Source: Oxyruncus cristatus
Taxonomy: Eukaryota > Chordata > Aves > Passeriformes > Cotingidae
Length of the DNA stretch: 64,000 nt
Direction of reading: 5' to 3'
Assembly (NCBI GenBank): GCA_013399855.1
Contig: VXAY01005269.1
Span: 760,398 to 824,397 of the forward strand
In this document: positions 38,653-52,700 of the stretch, piece after piece
Layout: each line of letters starts with the position of its first letter
Numbering within the stretch: the first letter of the stretch is position 1
The notes under the pieces: model-generated
The model's database searches: none
What the model was told of the DNA's origin: nothing
Seen by the model: the letters and a program-made list of their open reading frames with translations, nothing else
Translations under genes and position numbers: made by a program

Positions 38653-38840
38653 TTTGGGTTCGATTACTAGCTCTGTCTCTCTCTTTCTTTGTGATCTTGA
38701 GCTAGTCCATCCTTTGTTTTGGTTTTCCCCATATCCACACTATGCTTAACAACACTTCCTTTCTCCCACTTATCACTGTCTTCAACTAGAACTAAGCTTT
38801 TGGGGATGGAACCAGTCTTTCACTGGAAGTGTAAAGTCCA
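38653..38840 (+). mobile_element. MIR/CORE-SINE-like ancient SINE relic
   Basis: TTTGGGTTCGATTACTAGCTC resembles a tRNA-type B box region. Then TTTGTGATCTTGAGCTAGTC and TTGGTTTTCCCCATAT follow the MIR core order ('tgtgaccttgggcaagtca..ctcagtttccccat'). Further on, CTAAGCTTTTGGGGATGGAA and CCAGTCTTT fit the '..agctctttggggcagggactgtcttt' tail common in reptile SINEs. Three landmarks in the right order and spacing make this better than chance. The divergence is heavy, and the tail could belong to a separate element. Confidence 0.6.
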
Positions 38841-39099
38841 TTCTCAAATGTACATGTCCTCTCAGTGGTGTATAATTTAGCTGCAACTGTGAAATTCTTA
38901 ATTACCACTGTATCAGCATACCTGTAGACTAGTTGGTAGGAAGTGAATTATAACAGTTTTTAATAAGCTTAAAGATTCTACTAAAAGACTTTTTTAGTGA
39001 CCACTCATGACTAAAGATAGCAGCGTGATGACTAACGTGAGCAGTCTCATTAAGTGTGGATGATGTTTCTGTATTTTCATATTCATACGTTCGTATACA

Positions 39100-39121
39100 C
39101 ATGAATACATATATATTCATG
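39100..39121. repeat. Small palindrome in AT-rich DNA
   Basis: CATGAATA and TATTCATG, eight paired bases around the loop CATATA. Just upstream, ATACGTTCGTAT forms another small dyad. Possibly a protein-binding dyad, but chance is also likely in AT-rich DNA. Confidence 0.6.
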
Positions 39122-39123
39122 AA

Positions 39124-39175
39124 AGTAAAAGCTCTTTCCTGACCAGGTACTCCAGAGTAAAAGCTCTATCCGACA
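39124..39175. repeat. Imperfect 32-bp-period direct repeat
   Basis: AGTAAAAGCTCT occurs at 39124-39135 and again at 39156-39167, each followed by a similar TCC.GAC string. A partial local duplication; no family is recognised. Confidence 0.75.
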
Positions 39176-40149
39176 TGAGGAAGGAAAAGCTTTTGAATTA
39201 CAGTGGCCTGGGCAGATGGTAAGTAAGAATTAATGGAAAAGTTGATTAATTATTCTTTTTCTTTAACCTCAATTACTATGTGTTTTTAGTGAGCCTGCTA
39301 GTGCCAGAGTAAAATTTTCTGGGGTCTGAACAAGCAATATACCCTGTCTGAAATCTGATGTCATGTATTGCTTGTGAAGTGAGAGCAATTGTGATACGGT
39401 ACTTATTCTGTCTTCTTTCACAGTAATATGAAAGGTATTGGCTCTTCCGAGGCTGGTACTCTAATATACTACACAAGAAACACTCTGACCAGATCAAAAA
39501 CAAAGGTCAGATATTCAGAAATTGCCCATTTGACAGAAGAACAAATGGACAGATTGTTCATAATGCATGCCCATCAAGGAGGGTCACCTTGTGTGTTCTA
39601 GAGTCTTAGAGAGCAGCACACTGTGGAAATACACAGTGGTTGCACTGACGGTGTTCTTGGTTGCCTTGACTCATACTGGATTTGCACTGGAAAGCTTCCC
39701 TGTCCTGCACACCCAGCTCTTAGGGATCAGGCTGTAGAAGTGCACATCTGTGGAGACTGTCCCTGTGATGGGTTGGTACTGCAGGCTGCCAGACTGAATC
39801 ACTCAGAGCAGGGCCAGAGCACAGGAGGGATATTGATGCTTTACAGTCCCATAGAACTCCACAAACTCAGCATGACCAAGACACCACTGCCTCCTGGAGA
39901 GGCTGAGCATCACTGAGATGGCATTTTGCCTACTTCAAAGGTAACATCTCTTGGCTCTTGCTCAGTTTATATTTATGTGCTTAACTTCTGACCTGGAAAG
40001 TAAAATATCATTTGATGGGCTGCCTTTGAAAGACTCCAGACACCAAGTCTACTTCAATAATTGCTGGAGCAACCAGGACAGCAGCCATCTTTCAAATGTG
40101 TAATATCAGCTCATTCTCCAAAGGAGATGAACATTTTCTTTACTACTTC

Positions 40150-40189
40150 AATCCTGTCATTCCTCTTTCTTAAGAGGAATGACAGGATT
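40150..40189. repeat. Exact inverted repeat, 18-bp arms, 4-base loop
   Basis: The arm AATCCTGTCATTCCTCTT (40150-40167) is the perfect reverse complement of AAGAGGAATGACAGGATT (40172-40189), separated by TCTT. It has no T-run after it and no neighbouring gene, so a bacterial-type terminator reading makes no sense here. The stem is shorter than a usual microRNA precursor. It may be the product of a template-switch mutation. Confidence 0.97.
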
Positions 40190-43100
40190 ATTAATATAAT
40201 CCTGACCTCTCGTCTTCCCTTCCAGCATTGGAGATGAGTGAAGATGACAGGGTTTTATCTTCTCTAAGGCCTTGAGAAAGTAGTGCAAAGAGTTAGGAAG
40301 GGGAAGTAGAGCTTGTGTCCTAACTGCTTCAGGACTCTGTGACTGCAGTGGCTGACATCTGTTCAGAAAATTAATTAAATGACATTAAAATTCCCCTCCA
40401 AGATAAGCCAAAATATTAACCTGCAGAGATATTTAGCTAAGACAGTTTAAAGCCTAAATACCTTAAGGAACCTTAACTTAATGCAGAAATTGTACATCCT
40501 GCATCAGATGAGTTGTTTGAAAAGAATATCAACTCTGAATCTAACCCAAAAGCAATCCATTGTGTCCTTTCCAGCTCTGGAAGAGTGAACTCCACTCCAC
40601 TGATTTCTCTGCTCAGATCTGGAAGCTTGTCCTCTGCAAATGCTGGACAAATTTCTCCAATGTCTGTCACTCTTCATCACAAGCCCAGACTCCCTAATGT
40701 GATAACTTCAGTATGAAGAGGACCTCATGTAAATTCTATTGAAATTAAATGAAGGAAGATAATCTGCAGACATCTGCTCCTTGCTTCAGTACTGTTTAGG
40801 TGTTTTCCCTCAGTCTGCATAAAAATGCTTACGTTGCTTGAATAAGTGCCAACCCAGCATTTCAGCATCTGATGGGCTAAATAACCATGTGAGCAATGGC
40901 AGTGAGAAGGTAAACGGGAAGGTGAAGCTATCACAGGATATGGATTAGCTGGCTACAGTTCCTCATTCAAAAATTGCTGATTAGCGATCTCCTTTAAAAT
41001 CTGATTAGAAAGGAACATTGTTTTCATTCATTTAAGTAGGGTCCGGTCACCTTTTATGCCTCAAAATATACGAGACAGCATTTATAGGACTATGACTCTC
41101 ACGGGTGTAAAAAATATTAATGAACGTCTTTGCAAAAATAATATATAGACCATCCTTTAAGCAGCGAACACGCTCTCCTTTACTTTTCCTTAGTCCTGAA
41201 GCTCCTTGAATCATAATAGTAGGTCATATTTCTCCATGGTGAAACTTTATTGGTCGTGACAGACTTTACACCAGAGATTTGTCTGGCAAATTAAATATCT
41301 ACCTTCTCATACCCAAACACACAATCTCAATGCTACAAGGTAGCCATGATAGCAAAGAATCTGTGGTACATTTTTGCACTGTCGAGGGGAAACACTGGTC
41401 CTCTCCAAGACTGCAGCAGGTAGTGGCTGTATGCTAAGTGGGCTCATCCAGCCGTTGGGTTCCTATTGTCCCAAAGTGGCTGAAAATGAGGACCCAACTC
41501 GCTGGTGCTTTTAATAGATCCAAAATCTGGATTAGTAGTCTTGCTTCATGGGTGCCTCACACTGGTGATAGGTAAAGGCCACAAGTGCTGAATGCTGTCA
41601 CAGTGGAGCTCCCTAAATGCCTGAGGTCTGAGATAGGTTCACAAATTGTTTAGCTTCTTGCTGTGACTGATTGGCAAGCATGCTTCAGTGCTGCTTGTTG
41701 AACCGGGCTTCATATGGAGCATCTCTGGAAGTGCTGACATGTCTCACTCCATTTCCATCTCATTCCTGTTTTAATCATTCACCTACTAATTATAGCTCAG
41801 ACCTTATGGTGATGATGGGAAGGATTTAACTTTCATAATCTTTCTGAAGTGATTTGAACCTGGGATTAACTGCTGTGGGCACACTGAAGATGTTCTCATT
41901 CCCTCTGTTAAAGCTTTATGTGGAATAAATAAATGTGCATCATGCCAGATAATAAACATGATACAGGAGTGCTTGGGGCATCTCAGTTCTGTTCCTGCTA
42001 CTCTGTTTATATTCAATAAACCCCATGGAGGGATGGGATTTGAGGCATACGTCTGCTTTAATGTTGCCTCTCAGCTGGCTGCTATCTTTGCAGAGTTCTC
42101 CTTACTCTTTTATTCCTTAGGCTGTGGCTGCAAGGAATAGAAAACATGGTTTTAGAAAATGCCGTGTAGGATTTAAAATGTCACAGCCATATGGTACAGC
42201 ACCGAACTGGTGCAAAGTAACCCTGACTGTTCCGGTGCGCTCAAGGGATTTTTTGTGGCAGGCAATTATGCACTAGATTTTGTGCCAGCTCTGTATTATT
42301 ATCTGACTGCTCAATTCTGATGTTACTCACAGACAGATACTTTCTCCTCCACTGAGAGTGGCATAAACAAGTTTTGCCTACCTGTCTAATCCAGGTCAGG
42401 GTCATGTGGCTAGTGATACCAGGAAGTCCAGTCTGACTCTGGTTAGTGCAGAACTGCTGCCTTATGCTCCTCACAGGCATTTAAGTAGTCTTAGACATGA
42501 TTCTAAATGTGATGTATCCCTCCCTTTTGCAGTCCTAGACTTCAGTAAAAACTGAAGGCTTTCTGCAGGTTGCTGTTATTGGGATAAAATCTTTAGATAG
42601 GAGACAATATTTAATTGATTTGATAAAATGTATTTAATAATGTATATAAAAGTTTGTCTTCCTGAATCATTAGAAATCAGAGAGCAGAATGCCTTCTCTC
42701 TTATGATATCTGCCCATCCTCTTTTCTTTTCCAGCCTGCATTCCCCTCACAAAACTCTCCTGGCTATCCTTCTGGTCAGGGTCACACAACAAGTGCCTGC
42801 CTTTGACTTTCTGTTGTGTTCTTTCTCTGTGATATTTATGTGTGTCTCCGTTTATGCTTACACCTGCCTGCATATATTTCCACTGGAAAAAACAGCTATA
42901 TCCATTTCCTTTCCATTCTCTACTGAAACTCTCCCTACTGCCATTCCTCAGGTCCTGATTTGGCCTGCATTTTTGGTGGTGGCTCTAGTTTTTCCCTCTC
43001 AGAAAGAATAAGGAATTTATTCACATGATACATATAAAGAGGCTATCATTAGTTTCCATGAGTCTTCCACCCACAGTCCACCATGAGGTGACAAATGAAA

Positions 43101-43781
43101 ATGGAAATTCTACCTTTTTCATTACAAATGGCCTTGGGCATGACTCTTCAAGAAGTAGTAAACCTTCAAGTAGTTATTTTAATCCAGGTGTGATACTGTG
43201 AGATCATCTTTAATGTAAGTAACTCATTTGATTTCATATGAAACAGCTTGGAGGCTTGTGCAAGCTCTGTTTTCTACTACAATTATGTTAGCAAAGAGCT
43301 GGGGATGGGAGAAGGCAGAAACACGTGTTGCTGAAATGTGGGTTTTCATAGGCAGTAGAGACATCCAGTAATGAGTCCACATAGGCAACCACATTTACTG
43401 AATCCTTTTCTCTAAGGTCTTTATAGCTGCATTGGTATATTGCTGGGCCTATTTGGGTATTTCCTTCTCTATGGGCCCAGGTGTGTTGACATCCACCCTG
43501 CCAGATGTGCCCTTAGCCTGGGCATGTCAGTAAGTGTTTATGTTTTGTTGTGTCTCTCCCTTCCTTTTCCTCTCTATGAGTCAGGAGTTTTGGGTAGAAA
43601 GTTATGGCACTGAGTCTTGAAGAGCTAAAACTGACTCAGTGATGACTCAAGGTTAGGTGACATGCTGTTCTCTCGGATAATGAGTGCACGCAGTGTAATC
43701 TCTGGGAAGAACTGTGCTGAGTTTAGTATGTCCTTCAGATGCTCTGGAAGAAGGCATGTGACAGTACAAATCAGAGATAGC

Positions 43782-43799
43782 AAAAAAAAAAAAAAAAAA
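43782..43799. repeat. A18 homopolymer
   Basis: A run of 18 A followed by GAAAAAAG. No retrocopy is recognised upstream. Confidence 0.9.
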
Positions 43800-46700
43800 G
43801 AAAAAAGAAAATCTTTTTCTGTAGGGTCTCTCCTAAAACCAAGTAAGAGAGCATAGGGTGGTACAGCAGTTATTAGTGTTAGGTTGTTATCACTCACCTT
43901 TTAACCTCTGTCAGGGATAATTTTTATTGGTTAGTTACATATGTAGGCAGATATCAATATACAAACAGCTGGTATTTCCTCAAGTTGGTGAAAAAGCGAG
44001 TGGGTCTAATGACTAAATTGCTTCGCATTTATTGATTATTGCTACACCTGGAATGAAAACATACTACTACAAGTTAAAGACCTGATCCTGTGATGTAAGC
44101 CTGCCATGATTTAGTTTGTCCCAGTCTGCCCACACTATGGCACTAAGGAAACTCCTCTGCAGCAATTTCCTCATATGTCTTGCAACTGAAATCTACCCAG
44201 GCACTCCTTTTGTTTCCAGGGCTAGGGCAATGCCCTGGAGGAGCATCTATTTCCCTTGTTATGTCCTCAACCTGCCACAAGATGACAATGTTTCAGAACT
44301 TTGATGGGTAAAAATAACAACCAGATCGTTTTAGCTGGCTGCCTAGGCTTGGGTGGTGTCTGTAAATGACTGTGAATTTGGAGCGCTAAATGGGATGTGA
44401 CATTATAATCGAGAGAGAGGAGATATAAAAAAGACTATCAGCCCACTGAGGTGCTGTTCTGCTGGGTCAGCCATCAGATGAAGGCGTGTTAAATCTAGCA
44501 TTTGCCTTGTATCAGTCGTGTGGGACAGCCTGCTATATACCCATTCGATCCGTGTATCTTGCCAGAGGTCTAAATGTGAGGTGTGTTGAGTTTTATAGTT
44601 CATATCTGCTTTGGAGTTGCTGAATGAATATCATTGCCTGACACAAAAACCAAAATTTAAGTGGAGATCATAGAGCTGCAAGATCAGTTTCACAACTCTT
44701 ATTTTTATTTAAATGATAGTTCTTTCAGTGCTAATATCCCTTGACTATTAAATGACAGTTCCAGTTCTCCTTTTCAAAGAACAGAGACTGAAAGTTTGAC
44801 AGCTTAGGCATGGAAGATGAACATAAAATAGCATGTAATGTAGCTATTTCTGCTACTTTTGACTTGGCTCTACTGTGCAGGTGCTTAATTTCTCTAATAG
44901 AAGTTGTTTTTTCCCATTATGTTGACGTACTCAAAAGAAAGGAGAAAACCAAGTTTGCATTGATTAAGAATTATGTTACTTGTTTTGACATAATCTGCTA
45001 AATAAATATGTTTAACAAGCACATATATTTAAGAGATCACTCCCAATCAGAAGAAAAAAACTACTGAAAAAAGAGTTCATGAACTTTTTAGTTATGGTCT
45101 TTATATAGCAGCATGGGGAGATGTCTTCTGTGCTACTGTTTAATTCCAGTTTCTGTTTCTAATAACAGCTTACTAAAAATCTACTACTTCTATTGATAAT
45201 TTCTGAAAGGTGTGAAAGACCTGAAATATTGTTTCATCTTTATATGCCCTTGTACCATCTTGATGTGTCTTCTTCCATAAAGTGGGAACAACAAAATTCT
45301 GCTCTTTTTTTCCCGTATGGTCCTATGATGACAGTGTGATGGCTCAGTCAGGTTTGCTTGGTGATGTCAAGTTCAAACAATAAAATCAAATTATTTAGGA
45401 AAACAAAAGGTTGTTTTTGTTAGTGAGAAACATTGTTAAAAATATAAGGCAGGAAAAAAACCCCTAACATTATTTAGGAGTTTAAAAATAACTCAAATAC
45501 GGTTAATAAATCTTCCATGTTTTCATTAATTTCACTGGGAAGGAGAGGAGGCATTAATCTCTTATAGCTTTAGATATCTCAAAGATGTTCGTCTAGTCTG
45601 AGCTACTTACCTGTCTTGCTCTATGGTCCGCCTGTAGGCAAGTCTTCAAGATAATTAATCCCATTTGTCTTAGACAATGTTCTTGAACCAACACCCTGTA
45701 TGGCTGACATTAATTTTCCATTAACTAAAGAAACAGCCTAAAAAAACTTGCTTAGACCAGGCTTGTTTTCAGAAAGGTTAAACAAACTGACTGCCTGCAT
45801 GACTAAATCACCCACTTTTAGCTTTAAAAACTTGAAACACATTCTTACTTTTTTTTTTTCTTTTTTTTAGAACTCAGCTATACTACATGGATAAGACCTG
45901 CCTTTAGGACAGAGAGGAAAGATTTTCACACATGAAATAAATCATATTAAGACAGAGAACTGTTTAAAAAAATTAAATGAAATATCAAAAATGTGTTGTT
46001 TATCTACCAAAATACTTCATGTATCTTTTAACATTAAAAATAATTGCAGCAGTTGGTAGCTTAATCAAGCAATAATAATAATATTAAAATAACCCCCCAA
46101 AACTTTGTTTTGAAGCACAAAACAATGGCCCTCCCGTCTTCCTGGGAAATATTTTTATAATTTCTAAAATATATTTCCAGAGAGTGAAGAAAAACAATTT
46201 AAGAAATCTTAAGCCTTTCTGTTAGAAAAAGTATTGTTTTTGATGAACCATGAGAGGGGAACGAAATTTCTGACTAAACAAGCTCCAACTGTTTACTTCC
46301 CAGACAATACTTGGGAATTCTAAGTGTTTCAAGAGCATTTAGTTGTTGACTGGAGTAATTATGCCCCCAGAGGAAATGAACTGAAAGAGAAACTGATAAC
46401 CTGCCTCAAGAAATCCTTGACACCAGGTGAAGAAGGTTAAGGGAACAGTGACTTCCCTCGTATCTTGTCCTTAAACTCTTCTCCAAGTGTGTGCTGCTGG
46501 CTGTTTGCAGGCATCAGCTCTCTTTTGACCCAGCACAGAGAAGTGTTGTGTATTGCCCTAGGAAGCAAAAAAAGAATTCTTTGACCTCTGCTCATCTCCT
46601 GAGGAGCCTGTGGAAAGCCTAAGGGTTCCTCAGTCCATAGTGCTTTCCAGAATTTGTCTAAGGATGTCTTCATTCAAGACATTTTATTTATTAATTTCTA

Positions 46701-49700
46701 TTCTCTTTCCTAACCCCAGATCAGGGCAGTAATATGCTATGCAAAACAGAGGGATAGCATCACACTCCCACTGTCAGAAATTGTCTTGGAATGAGATGTA
46801 TTCAGCTAAGACAGCTCTGAATTAAGAGGTCAGAGGCTGTAAGTAAATAAATTCTGAGTCATAAATCTGATAGATGGGGAAGCCAGAGCCTACAGGTTTT
46901 ATAGACAGGAGGAAGTCTTATCAACCCAAATTCCTTCTCTTGCCATGACAGTGATGATTTTAATTCTTTAGAGTATGTTGCTTCTGATGTACAGTAGAGT
47001 TTTTCTTTTTTTTCTCATACTGATGTGCATCAAAAGTGCAATGTCTGACTTTCACATCTGCTCTGTTTATTTCAAATATGCTTTTGGGAGGCAGCTATAT
47101 TAGAAGGGTCAGGAGACTGTATCCTCCTCCAACTTCCCTGCTGTGCCATGCTGTGGAAGAGTGGTCATGTGGTCATACAGCTGTGTTTCCCACCTGACCA
47201 AAACAGCAGCTCTTCCTACGTCTGCATAGAGGAATAGAGAACCTGAAATATTAAAGAAAAAAAATTCATAAAACAATACAAGAACAAATGAAGAATCGAC
47301 AAAAACACTTAGTATTAGTTTCTGAATTAGTTGCTTTAAAATATTCAGTTCTTACACAAAGGCAGAGTTCATGTATAACTTATACTTTTCATAAGTTATT
47401 TAACCTTATATTTAACCTTTTCATAAATTTTATATTTTTAAGTAATTTGATTCACTTAGATCTTGTAACACTACTTAATCCCTACTAGTGTGAAATGGAA
47501 TCTACATGTAACTTAATTTACCTGTCAAGAAGCTACATGAAGTAACTAAGTTTAGCTATCTTAATTTACACCTTTAAATAGACTCCCATTAATTGATTCT
47601 TTTGCCATACTCTTTTAAAGCTTTGACACACACATTAAATTGGTTTTAGCATACATACACCACTTAATTTATTGAAGTTTCTACACGCTGCAAGTAAGTT
47701 TACAGAGTCTAGAAAATGTAGTCCTCATTAGCCTCTTGCATGCTGCATTTGAGGATCTCTGCCATTCCATGAATACTTCAATAGCATTATTGAAATTAGA
47801 TTAAAGGTAGGAAAGAAAGGGGTTTGTTATGCTTATTTTAGGAGGCTGCAATTAACTTGACAGAAGATGTCACTCTAGATTTATTTCAGAAAACAGAGTC
47901 AGTCTTGAGTAGATCTTACAACAGAAAGATCATTGACATACATGGTCTGTGCATTTGTTTCTTGCAGCTTATGTCCCAGAACTCACAAGGAAAAACTACT
48001 TCATGTGGCCAAGGACTGCAGGCCTCGAATACTAGCTTTAAAATGCCTTCAATTATGGTGTGTGATTAATTTCCATATATAACAGAGTACTTCGGCTCTG
48101 AGAAACTATTTCCCACGGTATTGTGGCTTTCACCATGAGCAGCAGAAAGGCTGTCACCTCAGCAAATTGATTTTGTGGAGATATGACATCTTCCATTAGC
48201 TGAGGATTAGTCTCTCTGGTCTTTGTTCCTTCTGCCTGCTCTGTCTGTGAAGTTAATGGATGCTCATGTCTGAACACAGATGCCATGTTTTGAAAAGCAG
48301 ATATTTTCCTCAAATCTAAAGTCAAGTAAATATTAATGGTGGAAAATACATTGAGAGACTCTGGGGTGTTAGCTTTGGACACTGATTCCCAAAATTTGAA
48401 GACTCCTATTTCATTTCACAAACCATTGACCTTCTTACACAGGGGCTCTCTCCATGTCTCTGGTATGAAGGACATGGGGATGTCACTGATGTGTCTTTCA
48501 ATTAATATTTAGGAACAATAATAGAGTGCCTTGGGAGGATGAAAACCTGATAATGTTGTTGGAGGGCTCATCTTCTCTGAATGATACCAAAGGTTGTGAG
48601 GCAGCAAGCAAAGCAAGAGCAAGGGAAGAGCCAGAGCAAGGGAAAGAGGTTAATACCAACTGCAGACTTGGGAGGAAAAGGTGAGTAACTGCTCTAAGAT
48701 GTGTAATATCACAGAGAGTCCTATTTAAAAGTACAGGCAGAGAAATCCAATTTAGGTCAAGAAGAAAGGGTGTCCAGGCAGAGGCATGACTCTTTGGGCT
48801 TCCACAGAGCTCTGCCCTCAGCCCAAATGGGTTTTTCAAGCAGTGAAGAAAGAGGACTTTTTAGAACTATGTCTAACTCTGGGTATTTTGTAAAGCATAA
48901 CCAAATTTGTTTGATTTTCCTTTTCAAAGTCTTTCAGGGGATCCAATTTCCTCATTGTCATACATCCTATTGAACTTACCAATAAACCTCATATTCTTGC
49001 ATGGCTAATGTTCTTAGACATGCTTAGATTATTAAACTACTGGGGTTTCTGAAAGTAATGTCCACATCCTTGCTAAGAGCTTGCAGATCTTAAGCTGAGG
49101 TGTTCCCTTTTCTTCTGTCAGAACTCCTCTGCCAAATTATATGTCATGGACAGAAAGGTGGGCTGCAATGGTTCTCCCTGGAAGTTTAGAACATACGGAG
49201 TAATTGTGATGGGGCCAGACAGATTGTCCGGGTAAGGAACAGGAGCAGGATTATTTGTTGTGATCCCTGTGTGTATGAATGTGTTTCTAGTGATAGAATA
49301 AGTGTGTTACAGTTTGGCACCATAGCTTCCAGTGCTCTTCTAATCAAGTGTATTTGTTTGTAAATGCTAAGAAATATTTTAAACATTTCTCGATATTCTA
49401 ACTTGAAAACTGGAGCAGGAGAAGATAGGAGAGGGGGAGGCAGTGAGATATCTCTTCAGAAAAATAGAGTAATAAAATGGTAATAATATTTGGCTGCTGA
49501 AGGGGGAAGAAAAAATGCAATCTAATACATAACTGTCATTTATTATGAGTCACATCTTTCATTTTAGATCCAGATCATCTCCATCCTACATAAATGTGGC
49601 TTTCCTTAACTTTCTACTGCTACAAATTATTGACTTAGAAAACGTGTAGCACTTGTAGGAGATTATTTTACTAGAAAAATGAGTCAGTGCAGATTTCATC

Positions 49701-52700
49701 ATCCAGACTTCACTTTTACTTGTCCTTATGTCTCAGTGTAAGTTTTGTCCTAAAACAGGCCTGAAGAAGGATCAAATCTGCTATACCTTGAAGCTGTTTA
49801 TCTCGGGTTTTTATAAAATGTGGACTTCAGGATCATTACCATTTGCAATAAAACTCAGAAATACAGTATTTCAGCTTTCAAAACATATTCAGCTATTTGA
49901 GGGACTGTGAGTAGGGAGCCTGACAGTTTAGTGAAGAAAAGGAAGATGATAAAATAGAAACAAGTCTAAAAAAACCCCAAAGAAATATGAGACTAGCTCC
50001 ATCTCAAGGGTGGCAGAGGGTATCTTAGGATTTTCTTGCACAATGGGTTGCTCAAAGCTTCACCATTTCTAGGACACCAGAATCTTCTGGATAGTGACCG
50101 GGGGAGATTTACATTGGGATCTGCATACCAACATTTTAACCTAAGGTTAAAAATTCAAACTGGATCTTGACAAAAAAAGAGTATAAAGGAAGTGGAAAGT
50201 CTCCACAATGACTCTGTAGGTTGCTTAGTATCTGGAAATAATCTGGAGATCTGGGCTCAGAACAGCAGTGTGAACCTTTTTGGTCATGCTTCTGAGCTGA
50301 TCTGGAAGATAAACATCAAATAATATAGAAAAGAGGCTACCTTCAAGTTGCTGATGTTACCTTTCTATCTTTTTCTGGGCTCAAGCTTGGTTTACCATGC
50401 CTTATTTTCTGATAAAAACTAATGCCACCAGGGAGACACTACTTGCAAATATGCCCTCCCACAAACACTAGTAAACATTTTTATACACATCCTTTCTTTG
50501 TAACTTACAGTCATTGATTGAATAATTTCTGTTGTCCATTTAATTTTAGAAAGATTTAAGTGTATTTTGCCTCTGCAGTCTGTCCTTTCATTCTGTTCTG
50601 TTGTATAGCATTTGTATCATCTGTGTCTTGGTAAGACTGGTTTACATTTGTTTCCTGCTCTTGATTTTGTTATTACTGTTTTTCATTACATTGAGCCAGT
50701 TTTCCTTTTAATTCACAGTCATAACTCATACATGAGCATTCAGATAGTTCTTGAGCACATATTTCACGAATTAGAAACATTACTTTCCCTCCCTCTAGGT
50801 TCATTAAGTGCCCCCGGGTCAAAGATGAAAGAGTTGCTTGATATTTGCTCCCTAGGAGAATTTTTGTATTAAGATCTCTTCCCTGGCTGCTTTTCCTGGG
50901 TTCCCTTACTTCAGGACTCCCTTCAGGAGGGCTGAGTTCTCTTTTCATTACTTGGCTGACACAAGACTAGAAGTGGAAGTTGGCTAAAAAGAAAGAGAGG
51001 GGTTTGGACTTTTTCAGGATCTAATGCAAAGCCCTGTGTAATCCATGGGGAGCCTCCCAGCAGTTCCCTATTAAGTTCTATCATGACTGTGTGGCACAAT
51101 CTGGTACAGATAGATGGTGAAATTCACTTTTACAGTTTACGTATGTTTTAGGACTTCATGGAGGAAGAACTAGTCCAGGAAAAATAATAAGACTTCAAAA
51201 ATATCTTCAAATGAAATGTAAAACTATCTAAGGTTCAGATAATTCAGTTAACTACACTCTCCAGTTGCAGAAGAAGAGTAGAAGTGCTAAAAGTACAGTT
51301 TTGCTGTACTTCTGTGCTTAGTCCAAAGAGTGGAAGGAGAGTATGGAGCCAGTCCTTGCAAGATTTCCAAAACTGAGAGGTTCAGGAGCCTGGGGCCTTC
51401 GTTGGCTTTGGACAGTCTCCAGTATAAATCCCAATGCCGTGGTTATTGGCAGACACAGAAAGGAGTCACTGAGTGCTTATCATTTCCAAAACAATATAGC
51501 TTAACATTATGAATTAAAAGTCTGATGGAGGTAAGTAATCTCCTGAAATGTTTATTTATGTAACAGTGTAGTCAGCAGGTCCTGAGAAGCAATTAAAATG
51601 GTGGATTTTATTGCACTGAAGAAAAAACTTCCATGTTGTAGAAATGACATATCAGTTTTTCAAATAGCTAGAAATTGCTGAGCTTAATGGGCACTGGAGT
51701 GATGATATAATCACAGTTTTCTCTGGTGTATGGCCCCTATCATTTATTATTTCAACTACTGTACATTGGAATCCACTTACTCTGACAGCCCTGCCTCACC
51801 ACAGGTCAGCTTGATAGCATCAGCCAGGAATGGGCAATAACCAAACTGCACTGACAGCAGGTTTGGCAGAGCTAACTTTAAAGGTAGAAATGTGCTTAAA
51901 AATACATAAAGGTATGACAAAAATGAGAATTGAAGCAGTCCTCGCTTGAGTATTACACTTCTCTGTGGATTTTTGATTTCCAGATGTTTTACCTATCAGA
52001 TATTCCCTGATGGGTTTCATTAAAATTCCAAAATATGTCAGTCACTCTCAGATGTTCAGGGACATGGTATTGATGATATGGTGTGTAGCCGTGGATACAG
52101 AGTAATCTTCCTTCCGTGCTGGTTTTTTTTTTCTAAGATGGAGAAGCACTGTTTGTAACCCCCAACTGCAGACCTGCTGAGGGAATTTAGCAGTTCTGAA
52201 CCTTAGATGTCAAGCATCATTTTAAGGGACATGTAAAGACCATTGTCTTTACTCGCAGGGCTAAGTACAAACTACTTATTTGAGACTCTGGAGGTAAGCA
52301 AAACCTTGGTTGGGTTTTTTTTGTGGGTTTGGTATGAAGCTGAAGTTTCCTGAAGCTGTGTCTTCTGCTGTGTTCATCAGATGATACAGTCAGCCATGGT
52401 CTTACTTTTCAGTCACCTTCTCTCAAATGCCCTATTTCCACCTCTTGTAGAGCCTGCAGGAGTCGGTTCAGTGGACCACTGCATGCAGAGCTGATGGTGC
52501 CGTGGCAGCAGCCATGACTGTGGCCAAACTGTCTCAGTGCCTCCACCCCACACTGCAAGCTACAGTGGAGCCGCATTCCACCCCAGGGAGTCAGAGGAAG
52601 ACAACCTGTAGCAGGTCCTTATGCAAAGCTGAATCCCAAGAAAATAATATTGAACTGAAATGCCTCCAGTTCATCACAGTCCATTGTAGTCTTGCTGCTT

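Larger units (their letters stand above)
38841..43781. other. Non-genic DNA
   Basis: No gene is supported. Short palindromes and a small imperfect duplication near 39100-39175 and the exact hairpin at 40150 are listed separately. The 97-codon frame at 39623-39916 and the 127-codon frame at 42628-43011 have no known domain and no exon partners. Confidence 0.6.

Noticed and set aside
39623..39916. 97-codon frame with several cysteines
   Set aside because: The cysteines show no regular spacing of a known fold, and the frame stands alone without exon partners.
42628..43011. 127-codon frame with hydrophobic stretches
   Set aside because: Hydrophobicity comes from pyrimidine-rich DNA. No topology or motif points to a known membrane protein.
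45240..45330. Another MIR-like relic (a 'ccataaagtgggaacaa' string)
   Set aside because: Only about 20 bases resemble the MIR 3' part and the core is missing.
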